Shown one piece after another: positions 21,301 through 30,476 of a stretch of 64,000 nucleotides of DNA (position 1 is its first letter; the number at the start of each line of letters is the position of its first letter). The notes beneath the pieces are model-generated. The model searched no databases and was not told where the DNA came from. It was given only the letters and a program-made list of their open reading frames with translations. Location of the stretch: NCBI GenBank assembly GCA_017519865.1, contig JAFWRQ010000032.1:1-64000 (forward strand), read 5' to 3'. This stretch comes from Bacteroidales bacterium (GTDB lineage Bacteria; Bacteroidota; Bacteroidia; Bacteroidales; UBA932). The translations under genes and the position numbers were made by a program.

Positions 21301-22478
21301 CCGGCATCGAAGATTTCGTGGAAATCTCGATTTTCAATTCCGGAAGCCGGATCGAAGAAGAATACATCAGCCGAATTTTCGACCGTTTCGTCCAGATAGA
21401 CCCGTACGACGCCAACTCCGGCTCCGGCGTAGGACTGAACCTCACGAAAATGCTGGTAGACCTTCACCACGGACGCATCAGCGTCGAGAACGAAGACGAT
21501 GGAGTGGTCTTCCATGTACTGGTCCCGGTCGGGAAGGAACACCTGACCGAGGAGGAACTGTCGGCCACAACACACCATAAAGACCTCTACAACAAGGGAA
21601 AGGAGATCCTGATCGACAGCCACGAGGACGAGACCTACGCCTGGGACAGCGGAAACGAAGCCGCCAGAGGCTCCGCATCCAAGAAAAAGAAGATTGTACT
21701 CGTGGAGGATGACGAGGAGATGCGGGAGTATCTGAAAGCAGTGCTCAGCACGGTTTACAATGTCACAGCCTGCCGTGACGGCGAAGAAGCCTGGCCAGTA
21801 ATCACGACAACGCTCCCGGACGCCGTGGTCACGGACCTCGTGATGCCCGGTATCTCCGGAAGCGAACTGTGCCGAAGGATCCGGCAGAATCCGTCCACCA
21901 ACCACATACCGGTACTGATCGTCACGGGGCAGAGCGACGAGGATGAGGAGCAGAAGGCCGCGGACAGCGGCGCCGACCGCTTCCTCCCCAAACCCGTTTC
22001 GGTCCAGCTTATCCTCTCCAGCCTCTCACAGGCCATCCAGGCCCGTGAAACGGTCAAGGGAAAGTACAATCCCGCAATGGACTACGACTATGCCGGAATC
22101 CAGATGAAATCAGCCGACGAACAGCTTCTCCGGCACGTCGTAGAGGCAATCCAGGCCAACCTGGACAATGTCGACTTCGACGTCGCCGCGCTCTGCCGGG
22201 AGGTCGGCATCAGCCGTGTACACCTGAACCGCAAGCTGAAGGAAACGGGAAATGTCCCGCCAAGCCACCTCATCAAGTCCTACCGGATGAAACAGGCGGC
22301 GTTCCTGCTTATCTACAACAAGGTCAACGTGTCGGAAGTCGCCTATCGCGTGGGCTATTCATCCCATTCCTATTTCTCAAGTTCCTTCCGCGAATACTTT
22401 GGAATGACTCCAAGGGAATTCGTCGCAAAGTATATGGACCGTCAGGATGACGAAAGCCTGAAAAAGATCTTTGAATGA
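18339..22478 (+). CDS. Hybrid two-component system sensor/response regulator (HTCS)
   Basis: One-protein regulator of the PUL, 1379 residues. A signal peptide (cleavage after LPVCAQ) is followed by a periplasmic beta-propeller sensor of two-component-regulator repeats (about 20-680; many GxLWxGT-type units), a Y_Y_Y domain (about 700-780) and one membrane helix (about 790-812). The cytoplasmic part has a HisKA with phospho-accepting His845 in THEIRTPLS, HATPase_c (about 945-1060), a receiver with phospho-accepting Asp1166 in VVTDLVMPG, and an AraC-type DNA-binding domain (about 1270-1370). Upstream TTG at 18285 is rejected in favour of the ATG that begins the signal peptide. It lies divergent to susC and should sense an oligosaccharide and switch on the PUL. 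Confidence 0.96.
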   Translation: MRRIYLITLILLADLLPVCAQTARLFSPENGLVSSQVNQIRQDRSGLMWICSEGGLIQFDGMGFELFRHDRSVPYSIPGDSVHDLCEDIYGTKWVGTASGLTVFDSDHNTFRTFDLKDSRMPASDQYISQLLEVPGRVNGSRLYVCTGGYGIYVIDTESLQLIDEAREELYNSLSVEYIRAILLDTSRHLWLAQEGDTGIVVLDADSLEPASDIGWTPDLDSIIHKVRVTAFCEDPLTGNVLIGTAAHGILIYDAGARKIRRVRDRLGQRLVVATCLYNPLDEDGSIRTFLIGDENAGLYAMDTATESIFPAMLPSVRQDIEDKKCTILATDQQGNLWMGLYQTGVMLVPRSMFGFSYTPFSVKGKPGENSACILSVYDDTESDRLWVATDGAGLFCREGRAPVKNYNRDNSGLTNNAVMALTMDRRGTLWIGTYLDGLFYMEKGGTIKPFPEQSKIGTERIRTLAYDRDRDLLYVGTYGAGMATVDPARKTVDRVVVNEDNKWVSSLFIDPLKRLWIGTYNGPEVYDVDSGSLSQYNILPDGTRFRVYAISGEEDGTMWFGTGDGLFRVSANGRETQQFTERDGLANNLVRDILCLPSGEVWISTANGLSRYSPEDASFTNYHASDGLQGNEFRSGAAFKTAAGRLYFGGPNGLTMFNPLLMDRTVHPVPQVRLSKLNVLDSEIRYDPELGKENLIDKHISEATLIDIPYGVDIFSLEFSVPEYTNPQRIVYTYSLLDFDSDWKTAPSDRRSATYTNVPPGKYRFVVRAYFEGAPEQFSECGIDIRIHRPWYLKTWAWLLYVCLAAAGAMAIYRAVRRRQIRKEEKKEAELKELRLGLFTNLTHEIRTPLSLVMDPLRTFRENEPDPDRKDTYNLMYRNCLRINRLVNQLMDIRKIDAGQMPMHFRQTDIVYFIKDIMQSFLTLARSKRVNFSIQSDNPEETLWIDQGNFDKVVYNILSNAFKHTPDGGRVQIKVSRPTPNNGILASGIEDFVEISIFNSGSRIEEEYISRIFDRFVQIDPYDANSGSGVGLNLTKMLVDLHHGRISVENEDDGVVFHVLVPVGKEHLTEEELSATTHHKDLYNKGKEILIDSHEDETYAWDSGNEAARGSASKKKKIVLVEDDEEMREYLKAVLSTVYNVTACRDGEEAWPVITTTLPDAVVTDLVMPGISGSELCRRIRQNPSTNHIPVLIVTGQSDEDEEQKAADSGADRFLPKPVSVQLILSSLSQAIQARETVKGKYNPAMDYDYAGIQMKSADEQLLRHVVEAIQANLDNVDFDVAALCREVGISRVHLNRKLKETGNVPPSHLIKSYRMKQAAFLLIYNKVNVSEVAYRVGYSSHSYFSSSFREYFGMTPREFVAKYMDRQDDESLKKIFE

Positions 22479-22533
22479 AACAAATCCTACAAGGATTGGT
22501 CCCTTTGTGGACCTCTACATGGGCTTCCTTCAG

Positions 22534-22541
22534 TATTTTTG
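22534..22541 (+). promoter_or_regulatory. -7 promoter element for the GH115 gene
   Basis: TATTTTTG matches TAnnTTTG, 20 bases before the ATG at 22562 and downstream of the regulator's stop. This supports a separate transcript for GH115 and a start at 22562 rather than the overlapping ATG at 22475. Confidence 0.42.
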
Positions 22542-22561
22542 CAGTGAAAAAAGACATAGCT

Positions 22562-25063
22562 ATGAAACTTACCCGATTGCTTACCTGCCTTCTGTCCGCA
22601 ACGTTCACATTGCCCGCAGTCGCCATAGACCACCAGGGCATAACCGTTCCACGCCAGGAAACCGGCCGGTTTCCACTCATCCTAGGTGATACCCCGGCAG
22701 CAGTCACAGTAGACTCCGGAGACCTTCCCGGTGTCCTGATAGCCGCAGAGTCGCTTCGCAACGACTTCGCGAGGGTATGCGGGCACAAAGCCCCTTCCGA
22801 GGGAGGGAGGACGATCTACGCCGGCACCATCGGCAGTCCGCTCATCAAAAGGCTCGCAGCAGAAGGACGTATCGACATCTCCCCTCTGCAAGGACAATAT
22901 GAAACCTATATCCTAAAGGTCACCGGAGACGGAATCATCATTGCCGGAGCCGACATGCGCGGAGCCATCTACGGCATCTACGAGATCTCCGAACAGATCG
23001 GAGTATCGCCCTGGTACGACTGGGCCGACGTGCCGGTCAAGCCTGCACGCGACCTTTCGATGGCGGCGGGCACATATACGGTTCCCGAGCCCGGAGTCCG
23101 CTACCGTGGCATCTTCCTCAACGACGAGGCCCCCTGCCTCACCTCCTGGGTAAAGAATACCTATGGTACGGATTATGGTGACCACCGCTTCTACGCCCGC
23201 GTCTTCGAACTTCTCCTGCGTCTCAGGGCCAATTTCATGTGGCCGGCCATGTGGGACTGGGCATTCTATGCCGACGATCCCGAAAACAGCCGCACAGCCT
23301 CGGAGATGGGCATAATAATGGGCACGTCCCACCACGAACCTATGGCCAGGAACCATCAGGAGTGGGTCCGGCTGGATGGAAGCGCAGGCCCCTGGGATTA
23401 CACGACGAACCGCAGGACGCTTGACAGGTTCTTCGCGGAGGGCGTCCGCCGTGCGGCCGGTACGGAAGACCTCATCACCATCGGCATGCGTGGCGACGGA
23501 GATGAGGCGCTGGGAAAAGAAGGAGAGGAGGCGAACTACATCAAACTCCTGGAAAGGATAATCGCCAATCAGAGGAGTATCATCCGCCGCGAGACCGGAC
23601 GGCCTGCGGAGGAGCGGCCGCAAGTATGGGCCCTGTACAAGGAGGTCCAGCAGTATTACGACCTGGGACTCCGCGTTCCGGACGACGTGACGATCCTCCT
23701 GAGCGACGACAACTGGGGCGACGTGAGGAAACTCCCTACGGCGGAGGAAAGGAACCGCAAAGGCGGATGGGGGCTCTATTATCACGTCGATTACGTTGGC
23801 GCCCCGAGAAACTCCAAATGGCTGAATGTCACCCCCATACAGAACATGTGGGAGCAGTTGCAGCTCACCTGGGACTATGGGGTGGACCGCCTCTGGGTGC
23901 TCAATGTCGGAGACCTGAAACCGATGGAATACCCCATCGACCTGTTCCTGGCTATGGCCCGCACGCCGCAGGGATTCGGCCTGGAGGAACTGTCCGCACA
24001 TCTGAAAGGCTTCTGCGCACAGGCATTCGGAGAGAGTCAGGCAGAAGAAGCGGCCCGTATCCTCAACCTTCTCTGCAAATATAGCGGCCGTACGACGGCG
24101 GAGATGATGGACCACAATACCTTCGACCTCCAGTCGGGTGAGTTCCGGCAGGTGTGCGACGACTTCGTCCGCCTGGAAGCCGAGGCACTCCGGCAGTACC
24201 TTTCATTGGATCCGGAGTATCGGGACGCATATCAGGAGATCATCCTGTTCCCGACACAGGCGCTGTCCAACCTCTACGAGATGTATTATTCGCAGGCGAT
24301 GAACCTGTCGCTCGCGCAAAGGAACGACCCTGCGGCCAACGTCTGGGCAGACCGCGTCGAGAGATGTTTCGAGCGGGACGCGAGGCTCATGGAGACCTAC
24401 AACAAGGAAATCGCCGGAGGTAAATGGGACGGAATGATGACCCAGAAGCACATCGGATATTTCTCATGGAACGACAACTTCCCCGCCGACCGCCTGCCGC
24501 GCATCGAACGCATCGAAGCGGATACTCCGGGAGGATTCTCTTTTGCGGCGGACCCGCGGGGATTCACCGCCGTCGAGGCGGAGCATTTCCTGAACAGGAC
24601 ATCACCTGGCGGCACATCGTGGACGGTCATCCCCGATATGGGCAGGACACTCAGCGGCATAGCGCTGATGCCGTACTCCGTCCCTGCGGAAGGAGCGTCA
24701 CTGACGTACCGTTTCGAACTCCCTGAAGGCATCAGGAAGGTAAACGTGCACGTAATCACCAAATCGACCCTGGCCTTCAACAATACCGGACACCGTTACG
24801 AAGTGACGATCGGGGATTCAAGCGTCGTAAAACACTTCAATGAAAAACTTAACGAAGACCCGGCGAACATCTACAGTGCATACTACCCTACCGTCGCCCG
24901 CCGCGTCGTGGAGACGGTTTCGGAACTGCCTGCTTCATCCGGGTGGAACGAACTGACCCTGAAGCCATTGGACCCCGGTATCGTATTCGAGAAGATAGTC
25001 ATCGACTACGGCGGATACACGCCCCGCTTCCTCTTCGGCAGCGAATCCCCCGCTTCGCGGTAA
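22562..25063 (+). CDS. GH115 alpha-glucuronidase family protein
   Basis: Secreted enzyme of glycoside hydrolase family 115, 833 residues. Known members remove alpha-1,2-linked (4-O-methyl)glucuronic acid from xylan and related glycans. Signal peptide MKLTRLLTCLL...LPAVA; N-terminal GH67N-like domain (about 40-160); catalytic barrel with the family-typical run GIFLNDEAPCLTSW, then RLRANFMWPAMWDWAF and GTSHHEPMARN; and a C-terminal beta-sandwich domain (about 640-833). The frame is open from an ATG at 22475 that overlaps the regulator's stop, but that start would add 29 residues in front of a good signal peptide. The enzyme anchors the interpretation of this PUL as acting on a glucuronoxylan-like substrate. 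Confidence 0.94.
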   Translation: MKLTRLLTCLLSATFTLPAVAIDHQGITVPRQETGRFPLILGDTPAAVTVDSGDLPGVLIAAESLRNDFARVCGHKAPSEGGRTIYAGTIGSPLIKRLAAEGRIDISPLQGQYETYILKVTGDGIIIAGADMRGAIYGIYEISEQIGVSPWYDWADVPVKPARDLSMAAGTYTVPEPGVRYRGIFLNDEAPCLTSWVKNTYGTDYGDHRFYARVFELLLRLRANFMWPAMWDWAFYADDPENSRTASEMGIIMGTSHHEPMARNHQEWVRLDGSAGPWDYTTNRRTLDRFFAEGVRRAAGTEDLITIGMRGDGDEALGKEGEEANYIKLLERIIANQRSIIRRETGRPAEERPQVWALYKEVQQYYDLGLRVPDDVTILLSDDNWGDVRKLPTAEERNRKGGWGLYYHVDYVGAPRNSKWLNVTPIQNMWEQLQLTWDYGVDRLWVLNVGDLKPMEYPIDLFLAMARTPQGFGLEELSAHLKGFCAQAFGESQAEEAARILNLLCKYSGRTTAEMMDHNTFDLQSGEFRQVCDDFVRLEAEALRQYLSLDPEYRDAYQEIILFPTQALSNLYEMYYSQAMNLSLAQRNDPAANVWADRVERCFERDARLMETYNKEIAGGKWDGMMTQKHIGYFSWNDNFPADRLPRIERIEADTPGGFSFAADPRGFTAVEAEHFLNRTSPGGTSWTVIPDMGRTLSGIALMPYSVPAEGASLTYRFELPEGIRKVNVHVITKSTLAFNNTGHRYEVTIGDSSVVKHFNEKLNEDPANIYSAYYPTVARRVVETVSELPASSGWNELTLKPLDPGIVFEKIVIDYGGYTPRFLFGSESPASR

Positions 25064-25108
25064 AGGTACGGCCGGACATATTTTAGACGCGTTATCCGTT
25101 GTTTTACC

Positions 25109-25116
25109 TATCTTTG
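25109..25116 (+). promoter_or_regulatory. -7 promoter element for the GH30 gene
   Basis: TATCTTTG matches TAnnTTTG, 31 bases before the ATG at 25148, in the 84-base gap after GH115. Confidence 0.45.
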
Positions 25117-25147
25117 TCATTGGAACCGTTTCAATGACACTATCCCT

Positions 25148-26602
25148 ATGCGACACAGACTATTATCCGCAGCCTTCATTCTACTGGCAGTTTCCTGTAC
25201 CGACAGAAGTTTTACCGTCTACACAACGACCGAAGACAACCCCTGGGCCGAGGCCTCGTCTTTTGACAAGACACTCCCCGGAAATGAGGCCGATCTGGTC
25301 GTCGACCTTTCTGCCACCGGCCAGGAGGTCCAGGGCTTCGGAGTCTGTTTCAGCGAACTCTCGCACCGTGCCCTGTCCAAACTCTCACCGGCCGACTACG
25401 ACAAGGTCATGACGGACCTGTTCGCGCCGGACGGCGGGATGGGCTTCACCATCTGCCGCATGCCTATTGGCTCGAGCGACTTCGCGCTCAAGTATTATTC
25501 CTTCGACGATACTCCCGGCGACCTGGCCATGGAACATTTCTCGGTCGACAACGACAGACAGACACTCATTCCGTTGATTAAGAGCGCCTTGGAAAAGAAT
25601 CCCGACCTGAAGGTCTGGGGGTCGCCGTGGTGCCCGCCGCAGTGGATGAAGGTCAACGGGCACTACGCCAGCCGGCCGCTCAGGGCCCGCATGGCGGGTC
25701 CGATGCCCGGCCGGCGCCGCCTCGAACTCGACAACCTTGTCAGGGACAACGGGCTTGCTGATAATCAGATAATGCACGAGGGAGAGGACTCCTTCATCCA
25801 GGATGAGGATTACTTCAAAGCCTACGCACTTTATTTCCAGAAGTACGTCAAGGCTTACCGTCAGGAGGGTATCGACATCTTCATGGTAATGCCTCAGAAC
25901 GAGTTCAACTCCGACCAGAACTTCCCTTCCTGCACCTGGACCGCACAGGGCATAACCGACTTCCTTCATTATCTCGTACCCGCGATGAAAGAGGAGGGAG
26001 TCGATGTATACTTCGGGACGATGGAGCGTCCGAACAGGGCATTGGTCGATACCGTACTTACAGATCCCCTGATAGGTAAGGACATCAAGGGTGTCGCCTT
26101 CCAGTGGGCCGGCAAGGATGCACTCCCGCTCATCCACGACAGTTATCCTGAACTCACAATGGTCATGAGCGAGCAGCAATGCTTCTACGGTGCCAACAGC
26201 TGGAAGGACTTCATGGATGCCTGGGACCTGCTGAAGCACAACATGGACAACGGCGTCGCCATATACGACTACTGGAACCTTGCCCTGTTCGATGGCGAGG
26301 TCAGCACCTGGGGCTGGCAGCAGAACTCACTCATCAGCGTCGACTACCAAACCGGCAGTTACAAGTACAACTACGAGTTCTACGAGATGAAGCACATCAG
26401 CCGTTACGTAAGGCCTGGTGCAGTTTACCTCGGCACTTCCGGCTCGATGGAGGATTCAATGGCCTTCCGCAACCCTGACGGCAGCATCGTGGTACTCGCC
26501 GCCGAGAAAACCGGTACTCCCCTGGTCCTCACAATAAAAGCCGGGAAGAAGACCGTAAAGGTCAACATCCCGGCCAACAGCGTCAGCACCATCGTCATCT
26601 GA
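25148..26602 (+). CDS. GH30-family glycoside hydrolase lipoprotein
   Basis: Retaining glycoside hydrolase of family 30, 484 residues. The signal peptide ends in a lipobox LLAVSC (Cys17), so the enzyme is probably a lipoprotein. The barrel has the family pattern: GQEVQGFGVCFSELS near the start, WGSPWCPPQWMKVN, the acid/base Glu252 in MPQNEF, and the nucleophile Glu342 in VMSEQQCFYG. A C-terminal beta-domain closes the protein. GH30 enzymes include glucosylceramidases, beta-xylosidases, beta-1,6-glucanases and glucuronoxylanases; the subfamily cannot be set by eye, but the GH115 neighbour favours a xylan-type role. Its stop overlaps the convergent GH2 stop by 8 bases. Confidence 0.93.
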   Translation: MRHRLLSAAFILLAVSCTDRSFTVYTTTEDNPWAEASSFDKTLPGNEADLVVDLSATGQEVQGFGVCFSELSHRALSKLSPADYDKVMTDLFAPDGGMGFTICRMPIGSSDFALKYYSFDDTPGDLAMEHFSVDNDRQTLIPLIKSALEKNPDLKVWGSPWCPPQWMKVNGHYASRPLRARMAGPMPGRRRLELDNLVRDNGLADNQIMHEGEDSFIQDEDYFKAYALYFQKYVKAYRQEGIDIFMVMPQNEFNSDQNFPSCTWTAQGITDFLHYLVPAMKEEGVDVYFGTMERPNRALVDTVLTDPLIGKDIKGVAFQWAGKDALPLIHDSYPELTMVMSEQQCFYGANSWKDFMDAWDLLKHNMDNGVAIYDYWNLALFDGEVSTWGWQQNSLISVDYQTGSYKYNYEFYEMKHISRYVRPGAVYLGTSGSMEDSMAFRNPDGSIVVLAAEKTGTPLVLTIKAGKKTVKVNIPANSVSTIVI

Positions 26603-29600
26603 CAGGAACGATCGTTATCGTACGTTCATAAGCGGTAGGATACGCCTTGTATGCCGGCAGGGTGCTGCGGGAAGTATCACCCACTCCCGTATCCGCATAA
26701 TCAAGATTCAGCGTTATGTCACCTGACTTGACCAGCTGGTAAGTATAGACAGCCTTGGTGAGGTTGTCCGTCGTGAACGGATACGCATTGAATGCGAAGG
26801 GAGCGTCCATGCTGAACTGCAATCCCTTGCCGGAGCCGTCCGTAAACCGCACCCAGCGGCTGTCCATCCGCAGGCCGTAGTCCTGCGGGATAAGATACGG
26901 CTCGTACATATCGTCGACCGTGGAATTCCAGATGCCGATACGGTATCCGCTGCGGCGGTCAGGATACGAGGCCTGTGGTCCGCGGCCGTACCACTCCACA
27001 TTCTGCAGGGAGCCTGCCAGCGAGAGGGTGACTCCGATGCGCGGCAGCCATGCGGGCATATCACCTTCGGGATAAACATTGTGCTTCACGGTAAGGGTGC
27101 CGTCAGCATCAACCTTCCACGAGTAGAGATTCTCCATGCCGTTGGACCTGCGTCCGGAGATATAGGCATCCAACTGGATGACCTCGCCCTGCGACCCTCC
27201 GCCTAAGAGGACCAGTTCGCGCACATCGACATACACCGATCCACCGGCTTCACGCACGTTGACAGAAACCGGAAGATAGCCGAGGTTGTCAAGGCCGGCG
27301 GCATAATAGACTGCGGCAATGACGGAGTTGTGGCCTATCGATCCATATCCCGGCTGCGCATCCGCCATCGCAGAACGGGCGCTGTAGGAGTTCCAGCCGT
27401 CGAGTTCGTTTGCCAGAGGAGCACGCCAAAGGTTCAGTTTAAGCGGCTCGGAGAGCATCTGCACGCCATCGACCTCGGCAGAGACGAGGGCTCCTGTCGC
27501 AGCGTCGAAGGCGTAGCTGAAGCCGGCTCCCGAGGCCGTGATGCGTCCTCCGGACTGCGTCAGGCTGACAGCGCCGGCAGGCTTTGCCGCCGCCGGTGCG
27601 GGAAGGTTCCAGTCCGGGAGTTCGAACTGCTCCCACGCCACTTCGTGTCCGGCGGGAGCCCACAATTCGTCATTACGGAGCATGGAACTGACAGTCAGGC
27701 GATACTCCTTGCCGGGCTGGATGGAAGGCTTGGTGAGCGGGACCTTGACTACGGCCGTCCCCTGCGGGGCGATGTCCAGGTCAAGTTCTCCCGACGCAAC
27801 GGCATCGCCGTCGGCAGTGATGGTCCAGACGGTGCGGTACTTTGAAGCATTTGTGAAGTAATTCCTGTTGCGAATCTCCACAAGGCCGGCGCGGCTGTCC
27901 AAAAGACGGTAACGCAAGGGCTGGGTACTCTTCTTCATCTGGTACATCTCCGGCTGGGGGACACGGTCGGGCCAGATGCTTCCATAAGTCCTGGCGCCGA
28001 TGCCATAAGTGAAGAACGTCCCTTCAAGGGTTTCCTCTTCGAAATCGAGCCAGAGCGCAGCCTCGGCGGGGTCGAAGCCCTCCGAGGGCTTCACCGCCCC
28101 GGCGAATACCCCGACGTTGTCGATGACGGCGTCACAGATATACTCATTGGTATCCTGGCCCTTCATCTGCTCGTCGCGTCCGATACAGAGCGAGAGCGGA
28201 AGGTTGCGGATGCGGCCTGAAGCATCGCCTGAGGCGACTTCGGTCCCGTCAATATATATTTTCATCGATGCACCGTCATAGACGGCCGTCACATTGTGCC
28301 ACTTGTTCTCCCAATCAGCGGGAAGCTTGCCTGTGACACTCCTCAACTGGCCGTTGTCAAGGTAGAATTCGATGTCGTCGGCACCACGCTGGCGCAGGCC
28401 GAACTGGCGGCTGCCCTTGGTTATGAAATAGCCTCCGCTCTTGTTGAACTGACGCGGATACACGTCCAGCGTAAGCGTCAGGCGGTCGCCCGCTATCTCT
28501 ACATTGTCGGCGCGGTACACCTGGACCCACTGGTCAACCTTGTTGAAGTCTATCGCATTGCCGGTGGGACCCTTGACCAATTTTGCGCGTCCCATGATAT
28601 GCGCCGGGGTGCCGAAGGGCGACTTGTCGCGCAGGGCACGCACAGGCTCGGTGAGGCCGGGGCTGACGAAGTCCCAGATGGCGCCGCCGAGCAGCGAAGG
28701 ATGCTCGTCGATCTCCCTCCAGAAATCGTCGAAGGTACCGCCGCCATTGCCTGCCACGGACACATATTCGTCCATGAATGACGGACGTTTGTCGGAAAGG
28801 TCGATGCCGTAATTGAGTTCGTGCTCGAGAGGGCTGGGATAGCGGGGACCCACTATATCTTCAGCAGGGTGCTTGGCAGCATTGCCTCCGTACATCCAGA
28901 AGCGGGTGGGGTCATATTTCCTGCCTTCGTTCACGACTTCCGCGATGTTCGGGCCCTCGCCGCTTTCATTGCCTGCGCTCCAGAAAAGTACGCAAGCATG
29001 GTTGCGGTCGCGGAGCACCATCTGCCTCACGCGTTCCTGGTACATAGGGATGAAATCGGGGATATACGATACGTACTCCGTGGCATGAGACTCGTCTCCG
29101 GTCTCGTCAATGATGTACAGGCCGTACTCATCTGCCAGGTCGAGATATTCGTTCACCGGAGGATAGTGCGAGGTACGTACCGCATTGAAATTGAATTGCT
29201 TAAGTATCTCGAAATCCTTCCGTACCGTAGCCTCGTCCATGGCGTGTCCCATCTCCGGATGCTGCATGTGCGAGCACTCGGCGTTGACTTTCAAGGGCTG
29301 TCCGTTAAGATAGAATACGCCGTCGATGATTTCGGTCTTCTTGAAGCCGATGCGCTTGACCACTTCGTCCACGATGCGTCCGGATGCGTCCCTGAGCGTC
29401 ATTTTCAAATCGTACAGGTCCGGAGTTTCGGCCGTCCATTTTTTCGGGGAAGACACGCGGGCACGGAGCGTCACGGTGCGCAGTTCGCCGGCCGCAAGGC
29501 TGATTCCGGTCTGCTGCATGTCCGCGACCTTGCGTCCCTCACGGGACACCTCGGCGGACAGGGAAAGCCCGGAAGCAGCGAGGTCATACGCCTTAAGGTC

Positions 29601-30437
29601 AATGGCAACGCTCAGGTCGGAGTCCGTGAAACTGCGGTCGAAGTCCGTGATGACCTGCCAGTCGCGTATGCGCGCCTGAGGTGCGGCATAGACGGTCACG
29701 TCGTCGAAAATGCCGGCCAGGCGCCAATAGTCCTGGTCCTCAAGATAGTATCCGTCACTGTACTTGAGCACCAGTACGGCCACGGTGTTGCGACCCGGCT
29801 TGACATACTTGGTAATGTCGTACTCGGAAGGTTCCTGGGCGCCCTCGTTGTATCCGACCTCCTGTCCGTTCACCCAGACGAATGAGGCGGAAGCCACCTT
29901 CTCGAACCGGATGAAGACCCTGTCGCCCTTCCACGAGGACGGCATGGTGAAAGCGGTCCTGTACGCTCCCGTAGGATTGACGTCCATCGGGACGTCGGGG
30001 ATCGCCACGCTGAACGGAGCCGGTGCAGGGGCAGGCCCGGCAGGGCCCCAGCGCTGGGGCATGTACTGGTCCGCGAGCGGAGTGCGGTGGTTGGGGAAAG
30101 GTACGGCGACGTTGCGGAACAACGCCTGCCCGAAACCTTCCATCTCCCAGTTGGAGGGGACGTTGATCTCCGCCCATTTCCTGTCGTTGAAGCCGGGGCG
30201 GAAGAAACCGTCAGGAATCTCCGAAGGATTCTCTCCGAAATAGAATTTCCACTTTCCGTTAAGGGAAACGTTCTTCGCAGGGATATGGAACGCCCTGCCC
30301 TCCTCCTGGTTCAATCCATACACGGAAAGATTCTCCACATAATAAGGGAGGTCCTGCATGAAAGGCTTGTCCTGCGCGGAGAGCGGCAGAGACACCGCGA
30401 GAGCCAGCAGCAGGATGAAGGTTTTTCCGTACTTCAT
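26595..30437 (-). CDS. GH2 beta-galactosidase-like enzyme with inserted LamG domain
   Basis: Secreted family 2 glycoside hydrolase, 1280 residues, larger than ordinary LacZ. Signal peptide ending SLPLSAQ; sugar-binding domain (about 45-230); Ig-like domain; catalytic barrel with acid/base Glu491 (SAGNESGEG) and nucleophile Glu557 (FMDEYVSV). After the conserved GGAIWDF (about 585) a LamG/concanavalin-like module (about 615-800) interrupts the barrel, which resumes near YGIGARTYGSIWPDR. A DUF4981-like domain and the beta-galactosidase small-chain domain (about 970-1280) follow. Substrate may be beta-galactoside or another equatorial beta-glycoside. It lies 39 bases downstream of apt. Confidence 0.92.
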   Translation of the reverse strand: MKYGKTFILLLALAVSLPLSAQDKPFMQDLPYYVENLSVYGLNQEEGRAFHIPAKNVSLNGKWKFYFGENPSEIPDGFFRPGFNDRKWAEINVPSNWEMEGFGQALFRNVAVPFPNHRTPLADQYMPQRWGPAGPAPAPAPFSVAIPDVPMDVNPTGAYRTAFTMPSSWKGDRVFIRFEKVASASFVWVNGQEVGYNEGAQEPSEYDITKYVKPGRNTVAVLVLKYSDGYYLEDQDYWRLAGIFDDVTVYAAPQARIRDWQVITDFDRSFTDSDLSVAIDLKAYDLAASGLSLSAEVSREGRKVADMQQTGISLAAGELRTVTLRARVSSPKKWTAETPDLYDLKMTLRDASGRIVDEVVKRIGFKKTEIIDGVFYLNGQPLKVNAECSHMQHPEMGHAMDEATVRKDFEILKQFNFNAVRTSHYPPVNEYLDLADEYGLYIIDETGDESHATEYVSYIPDFIPMYQERVRQMVLRDRNHACVLFWSAGNESGEGPNIAEVVNEGRKYDPTRFWMYGGNAAKHPAEDIVGPRYPSPLEHELNYGIDLSDKRPSFMDEYVSVAGNGGGTFDDFWREIDEHPSLLGGAIWDFVSPGLTEPVRALRDKSPFGTPAHIMGRAKLVKGPTGNAIDFNKVDQWVQVYRADNVEIAGDRLTLTLDVYPRQFNKSGGYFITKGSRQFGLRQRGADDIEFYLDNGQLRSVTGKLPADWENKWHNVTAVYDGASMKIYIDGTEVASGDASGRIRNLPLSLCIGRDEQMKGQDTNEYICDAVIDNVGVFAGAVKPSEGFDPAEAALWLDFEEETLEGTFFTYGIGARTYGSIWPDRVPQPEMYQMKKSTQPLRYRLLDSRAGLVEIRNRNYFTNASKYRTVWTITADGDAVASGELDLDIAPQGTAVVKVPLTKPSIQPGKEYRLTVSSMLRNDELWAPAGHEVAWEQFELPDWNLPAPAAAKPAGAVSLTQSGGRITASGAGFSYAFDAATGALVSAEVDGVQMLSEPLKLNLWRAPLANELDGWNSYSARSAMADAQPGYGSIGHNSVIAAVYYAAGLDNLGYLPVSVNVREAGGSVYVDVRELVLLGGGSQGEVIQLDAYISGRRSNGMENLYSWKVDADGTLTVKHNVYPEGDMPAWLPRIGVTLSLAGSLQNVEWYGRGPQASYPDRRSGYRIGIWNSTVDDMYEPYLIPQDYGLRMDSRWVRFTDGSGKGLQFSMDAPFAFNAYPFTTDNLTKAVYTYQLVKSGDITLNLDYADTGVGDTSRSTLPAYKAYPTAYERTITIVPVR

Positions 30438-30476
30438 CTGTTACAGCGTATTTATGATTGTTCAGTCTGTATTTTC

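Noticed and set aside
22475..22561. Upstream in-frame start for GH115 overlapping the regulator's stop (ATGA)
   Set aside because: It would place 29 unrelated residues before a good signal peptide, and a -7 promoter element lies inside this stretch.
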